The position numbers and the translations under genes were made by a program. A stretch of DNA of 64,000 nt from Rhodeus uyekii (taxonomy: Eukaryota; Chordata; Actinopteri; Cypriniformes; Acheilognathidae). The stretch lies in assembly GCA_037043235.1 (NCBI GenBank), contig JAWRVZ010000138.1:1726501-1790500 (forward strand), written 5' to 3'. Below, piece by piece: positions 41,015-52,496 of the stretch. Below the pieces are notes generated by a model. It saw only the letters and a list, made by a program, of their open reading frames with translations. It was not told the origin of the DNA and did not search any database. Every line of letters starts with the position of its first letter. The stretch's first letter is position 1.

Positions 41015-42190
41015 GTCAAGTCATCTTTATTTATATAGCGGTTTTTATAATAGAGATTGTTTCAAAGCAGCTTTACAGTGATCACAGGAAAACCATAAAC
41101 AAAGTTGTTATTATTATTGAACAATAATACTTATTTCATAATATTGAAGAATATTAAGTGTTATGTGTCCCCAATTAAGCATGCCAGAGGCAACAGTGGC
41201 AAGAACCAAAACTCAAAAGAAAAATTGAGAAAAACCAGGCTCAGTCGGGGGACCAGTTCTCCTCTGGCCAACAGCCAAACAGTGCATGATTATTATACAA
41301 CAATTCAAGTCCAGTTTGGTCCGGTTAGAGATGGGTTCATGATCGTCACAGGGGAGGGTCTAATAGAGTCACGGTCTCCGCAGACACTTCAGGGCAGTGC
41401 TGTGCTCGTGTCCAAGTGCAGGTCCTTCATCTGATCCAGATCCGGCTGACCATGGTAACCTCAGAATAAACAGAGACCAAACATATATACCAAAAAAATA
41501 TATATATATGTGTATGCCAGGTTGAAGTGATGTGTTTTTAGTCTACATTTAAACTGACAGAGTGTGTCTGCTTCCCGAACTGTAATAGGAAGACTGTTCC
41601 AGAGTTTAGGAGCTAAATAGGAAAAGGATCGACCGCCAGCAGTTGACTTTGATATTCTAGGTATTATAAGCTGGTCAGTATTTTGGGATCGCAATAGACG
41701 TGAAGGACTGTAATGTGTTAAGAGATCGCTCAAGTACTGTGGAGCTAAACCATTTAATGCTTTGTAAGTAATTAGCAAGATTTTAAAATGTATTCGGTGT
41801 TTAATAGGAAGCCAGTGCAGGTTTGACAGAACTGGGATAAGATGCTCATACTTCCTGGTTCTAGTAAGAACTCGAGCTGCTGCATTTTGGACCAGCTGGA
41901 ATTTGTTTATTAAGCGTGCAGGGCAACCACCTAGTAAAGCATTACAATAATCTAGCCTTGAACTCATGAACGCATGAACTAACTTTTCCGCATTTGTCAT
42001 TGAGAGCATATGTCGTAATTTAGATATATTTTTAAGATGGAAGAATGCCGTTTTACAGATGCTAGAAACGTGGCTTTCAAATGAAAGATTGTTATCAAAG
42101 AGCAAACGCAGGTTTCTAACTGACGACGGAGACTTGACAGAACAACCATTGAGTGTGAGACAATATTCTAGATTTTTGGTTCAATAATTT
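41015..42190 (-). mobile_element. 5'-truncated L2-like LINE with C-terminal RT ORF
   Basis: On the minus strand 42105-41461 is an open frame of 214 residues with the L2-type region after the polymerase: SSRLDYCNALLGG, LVQNAAARVLTRTRKYEHLIP, LHWLPIKHRIHFKILLITYK and APKLWNSLP. The polymerase palm is missing, so the copy is inactive. The 3' tail at 41015-41090 equals that at 34434 and ends in a short TTGAC-type repeat. Confidence 0.75.
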
Positions 42191-42279
42191 GAATCTCTGT
42201 TTTTTCAAAATTAAGTAGTATGAAAATACTAGTCATCCAATATTTTATGTCTGTTATGCATAACCAAAATAATTAAAGT

Positions 42280-42400
42280 TATAGTTCACCCAAAAATTTC
42301 ACCTAGCTCTTCCAAACCTGTGTGAATTAAATTACTCTGCTGAACACAAAAGATGATAATTTGAAGACCAGTCATTTTTTGTGTATAACCAAACAATTGA
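42280..42400 (+). repeat. Dispersed 'atagttcacccaaaaat' fish repeat
   Basis: TTATAGTTCACCCAAAAATT, CTTCCAAACCTGTGTGAATT and GAACACAAAAGATGATA match the layout of a common fish MITE. Related pieces are at 4955, 12525, 49955 and 51148. Confidence 0.5.
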
Positions 42401-42422
42401 AGAAATGTATGCACTGACTTCC

Positions 42423-42588
42423 TGTCACGAAAAGTTCAGGGAGGACTCAAGTGCAAGGGAAAATATAGGATTTATTTAGAATAACAAAAGAACACAAAAC
42501 GCAAACAAAAACCCACAATGGGGAAAACATAACATAAACATGATCATAAATACTAATCATAAACCACATCAAATGGAATGGGGGAAAA
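42423..42588 (-). repeat. Solo LTR, part before the inserted element
   Basis: TGTCACGAAAAGTTCAGGGA matches the outer part of the solo LTR at 37359 (GGACTCAAGTGCA, 'ATTTATTTA', 'AAAACCCACAA'). The remainder resumes at 49766. Confidence 0.65.
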
Positions 42589-43199
42589 GCTGATAGGATG
42601 AGGTGCAATTGCTGATGACGAGTTGATTGCGTTAATCCTTTGAACATGCTCCTCCCGAACTTTGTTAATAAAGCATCATTTCACGAGTTCCCACTTACAT
42701 ATGATTCAGGAGCAGAAAATGGTAAACGTATTTGGCGTGCTGTCCGAGGAGAGGGCTCCGAGCTCGGTATTTAGCCCGAACCTGGAGCACTACCCCAAAA
42801 ATTGCAATCAAGTCGGACAGCCGCTAGGAAGATGTTGATGAACCCCAAAAATTGCGAGGTGAAAGCTGAAGGGGGGGGGGGGGGGGTTAGTTTGGGTGGG
42901 CTTCTTGTCTCTTCACTAAGGAAGTTTGGTGTTTGTGTTCGGAAGATGAGTATCACTGGTGATTGGCTGTAGAAGGCTTGAGGTCCGAAGGAGATTTTTA
43001 TTAATTTTTAGTATTTCTTTAGCATTGGAGATGTGCTTGTTCAACTTGTTGCGAGAAGGCGAGTTGGGTGAAAACCTGGTTCCTCTGGGCCGCTGCGAGC
43101 TCAGGAAGGCACATCGCAGCAAATGGAACCTTTCAGGAGACACTGAACTGCTGGCGAAAGCAAGGAGGCTGTGATGATGGAGGTCAATTTCCAAGGACT

Positions 43200-43612
43200 G
43201 GATTCCCGTGGGAGCATGAAGGCAAGTCACCCATGTAGCTGAGCTCCTGCAGGAGTGTCACTGCTGTGGCAGTGGAGAAATTCGAGAGAACTGGCTCCAG
43301 TGAGAGTGTCACTGCTGCGGCAGTGGAATTTCCATTGAACTGAGCTCCTGACGGAGCGTGAAGGTGCATCACTGCTGCAGCGGTGGAGAATTCGAGAGAA
43401 CTGGCTCCTGCGGGAGCATCACTGTTGCGACAATGGAGGCAAATTCAGTACTGAGCTCCTGCGGCAGTGGAGTAATTTCCCCTTAGGCTGACTCCTGCGG
43501 GAGTGTTGGGGAACATTATTGCTGCGGCAATGGAAGCAAGTTCGGAACTGAGCTCCTGCGGGAGCCTCACTGCTGCGGCAGTGGAGTAGTTTCCCTGAAA
43601 GATACTATTCGG
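43200..43612 (-). repeat. Hairpin minisatellite, block 1
   Basis: Tandem units combine two palindromes, CTCCTGCGGGAG and CACTGCTGCGGCAGTG, with a short spacer (GTGGAGAATTCGAG or GAGTAATTTCCC). About six units, imperfect. Confidence 0.8.
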
Positions 43613-43621
43613 AAATCCATT

Positions 43622-44070
43622 GCCGCTTGTCAAGTCAAGTCAAGTCACCTTTATTTATATAGCGCTTTTTACAATGTAGATTGTTTCAAAGCAGCTTTAC
43701 AGGAAAAACAATATAAACAAAGTTTGTTTGGCTGAACAGAAGCCCCAAAAGAGCGGGTGAATCAATACAATTGATGAATTTTAAGTGTTAAGTTTCCCCA
43801 ACTGAGCAAGCCATAGGCGACAGCGGCAAGGAACCAAAACTCCGGCAGGTGACGTAACGAATGAAGAATAGAATGGAGAAAAAACCTTGGGAGAAACCAG
43901 GCTCAGTCGGGGGACCAGTTCTCCTCTGGCCAACAGCCAAACCGTGCATGATTATTATACAACAATTCAAGTCCAATATGAAGTCCAATTTGGTCCGGTT
44001 AGAGATGGGTTCATGATCGTCACAGGAGAGGGTCCAGTAGAGTCACGGTCTCCGCAGACACCCCAGGGCT
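43622..44070 (-). mobile_element. 5'-truncated LINE, 3' region only
   Basis: In reverse it ends with the (TTGAC)n tail after AAAGCGCTATATAAATAAAG. Its 3' UTR (…GACCAGTTCTCCTCTGGCC) matches 41200-41400 almost base for base. It was inserted into the hairpin minisatellite. A (TA)n tract follows at 44071-44096. Confidence 0.75.
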
Positions 44071-44250
44071 TGTATATATATATATATATATATATATTCT
44101 TTAATTTTTCTTATTTGTACCTATATTCTTTTCTTTGTCTTAATTTTCATATGTTCTTTGTTTTATTTTTCAAATGTTCTTTTCCCTTTCTTATTTGAAT
44201 GGTTTCTTATTTGATTGTAGTTAGTTAGAAATCCCTCCTTTACTCTTCTG

Positions 44251-45065
44251 TACAGTGGTATCTCGAGATACGAAATTAATCCGTTCCGAGGTATCTTGGA
44301 ACACATTTTACATGTAAAATGGCTAATCCGTTCCATGCCCTCCAAAAACACCCCATTAAATTTCATAATAAAGCTAAATTGACCTATAAACAATGAAATA
44401 ACGTAAAATGTCGAAGCTTACCTTTCGAGTGAGGCTATCTCCGAAAGTGGCGGCAGAGGAGGAGGAGGACAAACGGCAGATAACGTACGTACTGTAACGA
44501 GTTATATTGGGTAAGGCTCCTTTAAGGCGGAGCGCTCTTTCACTCTCTCAAGTTCAGTAATGAGGGGGTTCGAACTGAGCACGAGCAGGGAAGCATCGCA
44601 TGTATGCGGAGTGAGTTTTTTTCCTCACTGTTTTCTTTTTTTTCTGTTGCTCTCACTATTGTTGTGTTGTTTGGTAACGCGATGGTGAGTGAAGCATTGT
44701 TTGCCGACTGCTCTGGTGTGTGTCGATTGGACAGTTCCTGTCATTAAAGGACCCCTGTGGAATAGCAGTTGTGTCTCACTTGTGGTTCACTCTATGTTTA
44801 GGCGAGCTATCCGGCCTCTCCTAGAGAACAAACGCGTTACAGTACGTACGCTTAACTTTACGAAAACACATAAAAAATGTAAAGTTTCGGGTGCGGAGTG
44901 GCTGAGCTAAAGCACGCCATCACGTACGTATAGAAGATGCATGATGGGAGGGATGCTGTCCAATTAGAGAGAAGGATCTCATGGCTTGGCTAGCATCAGG
45001 AACCAATGGGAGAGCAGGAGGATGGTGGCGAGTCTACTATAATTAAGATGGCGGCGTGCGGCGCG
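44251..45065 (+). mobile_element. Tigger-like element fragment
   Basis: TACAGTGGTATCTCGAGATA followed by CGAAATTAATCCGTTCC is a Tigger-type terminus. A non-coding body follows until the hairpin minisatellite resumes at 45066. The right end is not clear. Confidence 0.5.
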
Positions 45066-45315
45066 AGTTTCAAAATTGTTATGGGGCAGTGGAGTAATTT
45101 CCCCTTAGCTGACTCCTGCGGGAGTGTGGGGGAACATCATTGCTGCGGCAATGGAAGAGAGTTCGGAACTGAGCTCCTGCGGGAGCCTCACTGCTACGGC
45201 AGTGGAGTAATTTCCCCTTAGGCTGACTTTTGCGGGAGTGTGGGGGAACATCATTGCTGCGGCAATGGAGGGGTTTCCAGGGCTGTGTTCCTTCTGGAGC
45301 ATCACTACTGCGGAA
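45066..45315 (-). repeat. Hairpin minisatellite, block 2
   Basis: Same units as block 1 (GACTCCTGCGGGAGTGTGGG, 'TTGCTGCGGCAATGG'). Resumption after the nested insertions shows the array is older than they are. Confidence 0.75.
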
Positions 45316-45365
45316 GTGGAAAGCTGTGGCCGTGAAGATAGTATGTGGAAAGGAGCTGAAAGGAA

Positions 45366-45897
45366 TTAGCTGATTAGAGTTTGTTGGGCTTGTTTGATGT
45401 TTGATCTGTCTGATCGGATGTAGCTCTTGAGCTTCTGAAGACCAGCGGCCCAGTGCTTGGATCTTCTGTTGGGAAAGGCCTGTTGGGTGGTTGCTGCACC
45501 TATGCGGAAAGAGTGGCTGGAAAATTGGTCTGTTGGGAAGCCAGTATGGAGTAGCATAGCTTTAAGGTGTATTTGGAACCAGAAACGTGAGATGGGGTGG
45601 TTGGAATCATCTATGAAGTTTGGGTCAGATGGTAGTTTGACCTGTGAGTTTCGGAAATGGAGGTAGGCTGAGAGGGTTTGATATGGCTGAATTGGTGATG
45701 GAAGATTGAAGATGTAGATGAAGTGGCCTTTTTTTGTTAGGTTGGTCTTGCTTTGTTTGATGAAAATAAGAGATGGTTTCTTCGTCCAGTACTGGCAAGT
45801 CAGAAATTGTAGGATGTACTTTTGGGTTACAGCTGGATGTGACGGTGAGTTCTGAACATCTGAGGAATCCGAAAGCCCAGGATGAACACAGCATCAC
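45366..45897 (-). pseudogene. Tyrosine recombinase catalytic region, copy 1
   Basis: On the minus strand, 45897-45628 encodes WAFGFLRCSELTV (with the first catalytic Arg in FLRCSE) and VLDEETISYF. After a frame change, 45557-45366 encodes FSSHSFRIGAATTQQAFP, containing the His-x-x-Arg motif, and then KSYIRSD, whose Tyr is the likely nucleophile. Such enzymes cut and rejoin DNA through a covalent 3'-phosphotyrosine. The frame change and odd spacing after HSFR show it is broken. Confidence 0.65.
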
Positions 45898-46110
45898 TGG
45901 TGCGGCAGTGGGATAATTTCCTCTAGGCTGACTCCTGCGGGAGTGTCACTTCTGCGGCAGTGGATAATTCGAGAGGCCTTACTCCTGCGGGAGCGTCACT
46001 GCTGAGGCAGTGGATAATTAGAGAGAACTGGCTGAGCATTGCTGCTGCGGCAGTGGAGGATTGAGAGACCTGGCTCTTGCGGGAGCGTCACTGCTGCGAC
46101 AATGGAAAGC
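45890..46110 (-). repeat. Hairpin minisatellite, block 3
   Basis: CTCCTGCGGGAG and CACTGCTGAGGCAGTG units lie between the two recombinase copies. Confidence 0.75.
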
Positions 46111-46129
46111 AGTGGCCATGAAGTTGTAA

Positions 46130-46640
46130 GTGGGGAGGAGCTGATCCTTAACAGAGTTTGAAGAGCTTGTTTGATGTGCGATCTGTTTTATCTGATGTGG
46201 CTCTTGAAAGCTTCTGAAGACCAGCAGCGCAATGCTTGTATTTGCTGTTGGGAAAGGCCTTTTGTGCAGTCGTGGTTGCTGTGCCTATGCGAAATGAATG
46301 GCTGAATAAATGGTCTGTTGAGAATCCGGTTTGGGTAGCGTAGCTTTAAGAAGTTTGGAACCAAAACGTGTAATGGGTTGGAATCGCCTATGGAGAGTGG
46401 GTCGAATGGGAGTTTAGCTTGCGAGTTTCTGAAATGGAGGTAGGCTAGGAGGGTTTGATATGGTTGGATTGGTGATGGAAGATTAGAGATGTAGGTGAAA
46501 TGGTGTTTCTTCGTTTGATGAAGTAAGAAATAGTTTCGTCGCCCAGCACTGACAAGTCGGAATTTGTAAGATGTAATTTTGGGTTAAAGCTGGATGTGAT
46601 GGTGAGTTATGAGCATATGAGGGAACCGAAAAGCCAGTAT
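46130..46640 (-). pseudogene. Tyrosine recombinase catalytic region, copy 2
   Basis: Direct duplicate of 45366-45897. Both contain, on the + strand, GAGGGTTTGATATGG, 'ATTGGTGATGGAAGATT' and a CTTTTGT/GGAAAGGCCT block. In reverse it still shows an HSFRIGTATTTAQKAFP-like codon series at 46300-46250, but stops and indels break it. Confidence 0.55.
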
Positions 46641-46815
46641 GGAGATAGCTTCACTGCTGCGGCAGTGGTATAATTTCCCCTTGGCTAACTCGTGCGGGAG
46701 TGTCGGGGAACATCATTGCTGCAGCAATGGAGGTGGCAGTGGAATAATTTCCATTTGAACCGAGCTCATGAGGGAGTGGAGGTGCATCGTTGCTGCGGTA
46801 GTGGAGAACTTCCTC
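46640..46815 (-). repeat. Hairpin minisatellite, block 4
   Basis: TTCACTGCTGCGGCAGTGG, TCGTGCGGGAGTG and related units are followed by the third recombinase-like segment. Confidence 0.7.
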
Positions 46816-47193
46816 TGGAAACTTAACACGTGTTGGATGATGGAGATTGTCTCTTTCCTCATCTTCTGTCTCTGTGGCAGTGAAAGCCATTTCTGGAGAG
46901 ACTGATTTGATTGAATGTATCTCTTGGCTTCCGATGACCTGCGTCCCAGTGCTTGGATCTACTAGTTTTAGAACAAAACATGTGATGGGGTGATAGAAGC
47001 CATCTGGGTCGGATGTGAGTTTGGCCTGATCTCTTAAATTAAGGTAGGCTACGAGGGATTGTTGTTGTTCGTGGAAGTTAAAGGCCTTTATGGTTTGGTT
47101 TACCTTACTTTCGTCATGCAGCGCTGACGGGTCAGAATATGGATGGATTTGGATTAAGGTTGGATGTGATTGAATCTGAGGAACTGAAGCCAA
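46651..47193 (-). pseudogene. Third partial recombinase-like segment with unassigned ORF
   Basis: The 180-codon minus-strand frame includes QSLVAYLNLRDQAKLTSDPD followed by FYHPITCFVLK, matching the order (a LAYLxFR segment, then an ITRF-type segment) between the catalytic Arg and HxxR regions of the same recombinase family. The codons before it (SNPT...IHPYSDPSAL) correspond to the segment before copy 1's VLDEE. It lacks the HxxR end. Its final residues are translated hairpin minisatellite. Confidence 0.45.
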
Positions 47194-47581
47194 TATGGCT
47201 CGATCATGGTGTTGACTGGTCGGACAACATTTGGGTGGAATCCTTGGCGGAGAGTAGGGATACGGATTTCCAACGTAATTGGTTGTCTGGTGTCTGGGCT
47301 GGTGGGTTGTGTTCTTGAGATACCTCTGATGAGCAGAGGATTACATTTCAGCAGAGGGAAGTAGATTTCACCTAGGTAACCCATGGTGAAGCTGGCTTGG
47401 AGGTTCTTGGTGTTGTTGAAATGCAATATGAATCGGTGGTAGTGGGTAGAGACAATGTGAAGCAGATTATATGTGGAGTGGAAAGTCTTGAACCCTTCCA
47501 CTCCACATGTAATCTTCCAAAATGAGTGGTTTGAAGAGAAAAAGGCTTGAAGAACGGAAATTTAGAGGCGTCGAGAATCAA
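47154..47581 (-). other. Unassigned open frames of the recombinase element
   Basis: Two overlapping minus-strand frames (115 and 69 codons) give a His/Tyr/Phe-rich, coding-like composition (LLHIVSTHYHRFILHFNNTK), perhaps one protein interrupted by a frameshift. I do not recognise it. Confidence 0.35.
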
Positions 47582-47599
47582 CTCTGAATATTGATATAC

Positions 47600-49660
47600 T
47601 GGTTGGGAATGGGTGTTCCATTGAGGATTTGTGTTTTACTGTTGTTGGCGACAGGGTGGTTCCAAGCAGGAGTGTTTGTGGAATGGCATGAGCACTGCAG
47701 AGAACAGGATGAAAGGAGATTTAGCATGGTGGAGAGAATTAGGTGGAAAAAAGGCCAGGGCCGAAGCCACTTGCGGAGGCAACCTCACGGTTGGGTTGAC
47801 GCCTAGAGAGAGACAGTGTCAGTGTCTGGGCCTGCGCCGCTAGCGGAGGCAGCCTCACGCTAGAACCGGATGGTAGGGCTGCAGGTCAAAAATAAGGGAA
47901 AGGTTAGGTACGTGCGTCTGTGCTGAACCTGCACCGCTGGCGGAGGCAAGCTCACGCTTGGGGGGGGGCGTGTCTCACTTAAGGCTGGCATGTGAGGTGC
48001 AGTGCTGGAAAACTGCAGTGTGCTGCTGCTGCGACTTAACGCTTGAGGATCTGTCTTGCAAGAGAGAAAGATTAAGATTTAGGGGGTTTGAGGTTTGAGG
48101 CATTTTGAAGGTAGAGTGGATTTGGAGATGGTACAGCTGACTGGAGCGAGACCTGTATTCTAGTTAGTTTTGCTTTGGTCGTTCTCCTTTCACTATTGAT
48201 GCAAGTGCTGAGGTGTCGTAGGAAGTTGAGTAAGAAGATGGCGGATGTCTTGATGGTGGAGGTGAGTGTAAGCCTCGACGTCATAGGGTACGATGACCGC
48301 GTTTATGATGTTGGAAGCTCAGTCGCAGCGTTTTGTTGAGCTTGGGAGCTCCTTTCATCAGTAGGATACGGCGAAGGAACTTGAGAGAGGAAGTTTTCAT
48401 CATCAAACAGGTACATCTCAATCTTGGACATTGTGGCGAAAGGCGGGGCATCACATGATCGCCTGCTAAATTCCAACACATTGGCTGGCGCTGAGCCAGA
48501 GAAAGCGCTCAACACTTGTTGCTATTCAGTATTTTCAATCTCTTGAAGATTATTTACAGACATCTAAATATATACGCAAGTAATAACGAACACCACTATG
48601 GTTTGTAAAATACGCTGATTTCCATAAGTAAATAACCTTTCAATTATAAAATTGACAGGGAGTTTAATTTATATCAGATGCATGTTGCATATTTAATGAC
48701 TAAACACACACTAACCTGTTGGAATTCGGAATATCAAAATTGATGAAAGTTCACAAATTTATTGGCTTTGAATAAACCCCAAGCAGGGGATCATCCAAGT
48801 ATCATAGAATTAGACTTATCATAGACTTAAGGATTGAAGACAGTGAAGGCAGTGAATTACTTTGAAATAAGAAGTGCATTTGGTTTATTTTCCAGTGGGT
48901 CCACTTAATAGCTGGTTAAGTTGAATCATCAAGGCAGTGTTGGCAATAAGTTCTTGATTCTTGTGTGGGCGGCTGAGCGCGCAATCTGAAAGCAGCGCGT
49001 GCGATCTGACTGTATTGCACACGATCTGACTTCGGTGCGTGCTACTGCTTGAGCTGTGAGGTGGCAGCGCGTTAGTTTAAAACAATCACATTTCAGATGT
49101 GGATTCCCGGAAACAGTAGCATCAAGATGGCACAAACTGCTCGTGATTTAGCGTTTGCTGAAATCAAAGCGCCGGGAAGGATTAAAGCTGCTCTTGTTTG
49201 TGTGAGCTGACGGACAGATAGAGTGTGAGCTGAAAGCTCGATAGAGTGTCTGCTGAAGGCTCGCGGCGGCCTGACGCTGGTGGAAAGCCCGTTCCTTGCG
49301 GGAAGAGGGCGGCATTGCTTGAGACTCGATCTTGCTGCTTAATCCGCTTTATCTGAATGCGGATGTTTTGTTTGCGGTGGCGAGAACAGGCCTCGTGTCT
49401 CACTGTGCATTTGCTTGTTTGTTGTTCAGGATCCGTTTGTTTGGTCTGGGAAATGCTGAGGGTGATATGATATAGTCGGCATGGTGTTTAGGCGGATGAG
49501 AATCGCTCCTGAGTCTGGAGGTTTTCGTAGAAAATCCATCTAACGTGTAGAGCTCGAATCCGGCTGTATCGCGACCAGAAGGTGGAGCCGTATGCCGTAA
49601 ACTGTCGGGCTGCCGTAAACCGTCAAGAGGTGTAGGTGAGTCGAACATGACTATATATAC
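47600..49660 (-). other. Remaining interior of the recombinase element, no recognised gene
   Basis: Contains repeated 'CTGCGCCGCTAGCGGAGGCA' units near 47770, 47830 and 47930 (inverted-repeat core). Short minus-strand frames at 48072-48515 have no recognisable domain. No reverse transcriptase motif was found. Confidence 0.35.
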
Positions 49661-49765
49661 ATGTTTCCTCTCTTGCTGATAGGATGAGGTGTAATTGCTG
49701 ATGATGAGTTGATTGCGTTAATCCTTTGAACGTGCTCCTCCCGAACTTTGTTAATAAAACATCAT

Positions 49766-49925
49766 ATAGGGACACATGAGGAAAGGTAGTGATGAGAGAC
49801 AGTTGGGAATGATTATGGGAAACAAGGAGGCGGGGCAGACACTAACGAGACACAAACACATGGAAGAGAGAGCAGTGCCACGGTTCTGTCCACTAGAACA
49901 CTAGAAACAGAGACAGAACCATGAC
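49766..49925 (-). repeat. Solo LTR, part after the inserted element
   Basis: ATATAGGGACACATGAGGAAAGG … GAACCATGACA matches the second half of the LTR at 37359. Flanks CTTCC (42418-42422) and CTTCT (49926-49930) suggest the original five-base duplication. Confidence 0.65.
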
Positions 49926-49954
49926 ACTTCTATAATGTTTTTTTGTTTTTAAAA

Positions 49955-50062
49955 TACGATTAAAGTCACTGGGACTCATCAACTGTTTGGCTGCAGACAT
50001 CCTTCAACATATCTCCCATTGAGTTCAGAAGGACAAAGACATTCAGATACAGATTTGGAACA
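49955..50062. repeat. Dispersed fish repeat fragment
   Basis: TCATCAACTGTTTGGCTGCA, 'CATCCTTCAACATATCTCCC' and 'AACCTGAGGGTGAATAAAAG' correspond to the right half of the 'atagttcac' repeat family. Confidence 0.4.
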
Positions 50063-51140
50063 ACCTGAGGGTGAATAAAAGAGTCCATCAACTCTATGGT
50101 TAACAACATCCAACTTTGTTTGTTTAACATGAGACATTCATTTGAGAAATTCATACAATTTTGGGACAACTTGAGGAATGATGAGAGAATTTTCAGTTTT
50201 GAGTGCAATAACCCTTTAATAAGGACAAAGTACTCTACTGGCAGAAAGCTGTATTGTGTGCACCATGTGAAAATTTGTGAAAATTTGGAAATGTTCTTGG
50301 AAAGTTTAAGCCTCTTTTGATTTTGTGCTCAAATGTGTGTTTAAGCTTCAACATCCTGTCAGAATAACACTCTTGAGTGAGTTACTATATTTCGCGACCA
50401 AACTCATGAGAAATAGAAGAACTTTGAAAGAAAGATAAACATGGAGGTGGAGTACAAGATAGCACATATAGGAGCCTCCATCGGCTCCCTCAGTGTGAAT
50501 TCATTTATACACCGTAAAGCACAAAATGTCTAGCATTGCTTGCATAAATTCTAAACAATAGATTATTTCAGAGTATCGTGACTTCTTGACTTGGCCCTTT
50601 CAATGGCTAAGCATATGTATATAACATTGTTGATCCAAAATAATCCTTGATTTAGCAAAAGCTTGTTTGCTTTACATTTCTTACCAAATTCTCCATAAGC
50701 ATCTTTGATATGAATCCCTAAACCAAACTAGGCAAACATACAAGCACAGCTTTGCTGCTAGCATGTGAAATCCATGAGAAGGTCAGGCCTCTCTCGCGGT
50801 GAATAGGGGAGCACTGCCACGTTGTTTACACACATTGTGTGTCCCAGCAGCAGGTTTGTTGGCTGCATTCTGTGAGTATGAGCCAGAATGCGAGTTTCCC
50901 TTGGCTAGTGTGAAGGGGGAAGCGGGCACTTCCTTTAGCCTGTGGAGCGTGGCATCTGCGGAACTGTGCCGGCTTGAACACAGTACTCCATGTCTGTCAT
51001 GATCTCACAAACAAACCATTAACAATGTCTTCAGAACTCTCTGTCTTAAAAACAGGCAACACTTTAGTTTAGAGTCTCACTATTAACTATTACTCCTTCA
51101 TATTACTAGGACATTGGCTGCTTATACGTATTTATAAAGC
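50063..51140. other. Intergenic or intronic stretch
   Basis: AT-rich, without repeats with clear ends or coding motifs. It would be intron of the 40.4-kb gene if that gene continues beyond the window. Confidence 0.3.
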
Positions 51141-51147
51141 ACATATT

Positions 51148-51480
51148 AAAGAGATAGTTCACCCAAATACATATAAATTCTGTCAAATAGTTGTGGAGCA
51201 CCATTGACTTCCATAGTATGGAGAAAGAAAAAAATAAATTTTAATACTAAAACACAAAAAAACTGTTTGGTTGCAAACATCCTTCAAAGTATTTTACAAA
51301 TATTTAGTAGACGCTTTTATCCAAAGTGTCTTCCATTGCATTCAAGGAACACATTAATCAGTTCTTTTTTTCCCTGCCAATTAAACCCATGACCTTGGTG
51401 TTGCAAGCACCAATGCCATTGTCTTCCATTGTGTTCAGTAGAACATAAAAACGTTTATTATTTATATATATCAACTTGAC
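51148..51480. repeat. Dispersed fish repeat with a nested SINE piece
   Basis: AAAGAGATAGTTCACCCAAA … AAACTGTTTGGTTGCAAACA is the common repeat. 51295-51425 (GTAGACGCTTTTATCCAAAG … CCATGACCTTGGTGTTGCAA) is the tRNA-SINE in reverse, as at 10128. Confidence 0.5.
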
Positions 51481-51794
51481 TGGTGAGTACCTGATGACAG
51501 AAAACAAAAAAACAAAAAATGAATGATTATGTTTTAGCCATTGTATTGTATGATTTTTCCTGTCAGCTTTTTGTGTTTCTGTGCATTTAAAAAAAAAAAT
51601 AAAACCTTTAAACCTGCAAGCCCAGTCAAGTAAAACCTGCCTCTTATTTTGCCAGAAGACCATAAATACCATAACCAAGTTTAGTGTTTTGTTCTTCCCT
51701 CATATTTAAAATATTTTATCAAGCAAAAAGTTTATAAAACTTGATATTTATAGCTTATACATATTTATAGCTTTCCTGTAGAGTATTAGGGTTT

Positions 51795-51850
51795 ACAACG
51801 GCAAGGTCATGGGTTCGATCTCCAGGGAAAGCAAGAACTGATTCAATGTG
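51795..51850 (+). mobile_element. SINE head fragment
   Basis: AACGGCAAGGTCATGGGTTCGATC contains the tRNA B-box (GGTTCGATC) of the same SINE in + orientation; the A-box part is lost. Confidence 0.45.
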
Positions 51851-51969
51851 TTCATTGAATGTAATAAAAGTCACAAAAGTCTCAAATAAAACCAATCCCC
51901 TCCAGACATATTTTTTGGCCAGCATTGTATATATTTATAATTGGTTGTGAAATATTATTACAATTTAAA

Positions 51970-52040
51970 ATAACTGCTCCCTTTCAAGGGAACTTGCTCT
52001 GCATCAAGTGCTATGGGAACACTCCTGCGTGATTTTATCA
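51970..52040. repeat. DIRS-type terminal fragment
   Basis: TGCTCCCTTTCAAGGGAACT and CAAGTGCTATGGGAACACTCC resemble the terminal sequence at 59150-59235 (GGGAACTACGG, CATTCCCATAGTGCTTG) in reverse. Confidence 0.4.
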
Positions 52041-52451
52041 TGAATAGGAATGAGCAAGTACAGCATTATCTGTTTCTGTATCTGTATCTGTTAACCATAT
52101 GAAGTATCTGTATCTGTCCTCGGACTGGGCGGGGCCTAACACGGAAGTGGGTGGGATTTAACCGGTATGTTATTTTTAATCATGCAACTGATATGGGTTG
52201 ATCAGAAATTGTTATATTTATTGCTTATTAGAAAACTATTTACATGACAGCATCAGCATTGAGCTTCAGATCACAATAACAAAATTATAAACAAGAACAA
52301 GATTTGCAACAATGAATACAAAACATGCGGTTGCAATTATGAAGAAAAATTTAATGAATAAGAGTTTTCATCTAAACATAACTTTCTTTTTTAGCTTTTA
52401 ATTTTTTTATAATCAGTGTGATTTAAAAAAAAAAATCCACACCAGGTATGC

Positions 52452-52496
<45 letters not shown>

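Larger units (their letters stand above)
42589..49765 (-). mobile_element. Tyrosine-recombinase retroelement inserted in a solo LTR
   Basis: The ends share a roughly 100-bp direct repeat (42595-42690 and 49670-49766: GCTGATAGGATGAGGTG, 'GAGTTGATTGCGTTAATCC', 'GTGCTCCTCCCGAACTTTG'). The interior on the minus strand encodes tyrosine-recombinase fragments. Direct terminal repeats with a recombinase fit the Ngaro/DIRS group, but I found no reverse transcriptase, so it may be a deleted or non-autonomous form. It was itself hit by a LINE tail and a Tigger-like element (43622-45065). Confidence 0.55.

Noticed and set aside
43200..46815. CRISPR-like array of palindromic repeats
   Set aside because: Repeats have no unique spacers of even size, no cas genes exist, and the host is a fish genome.
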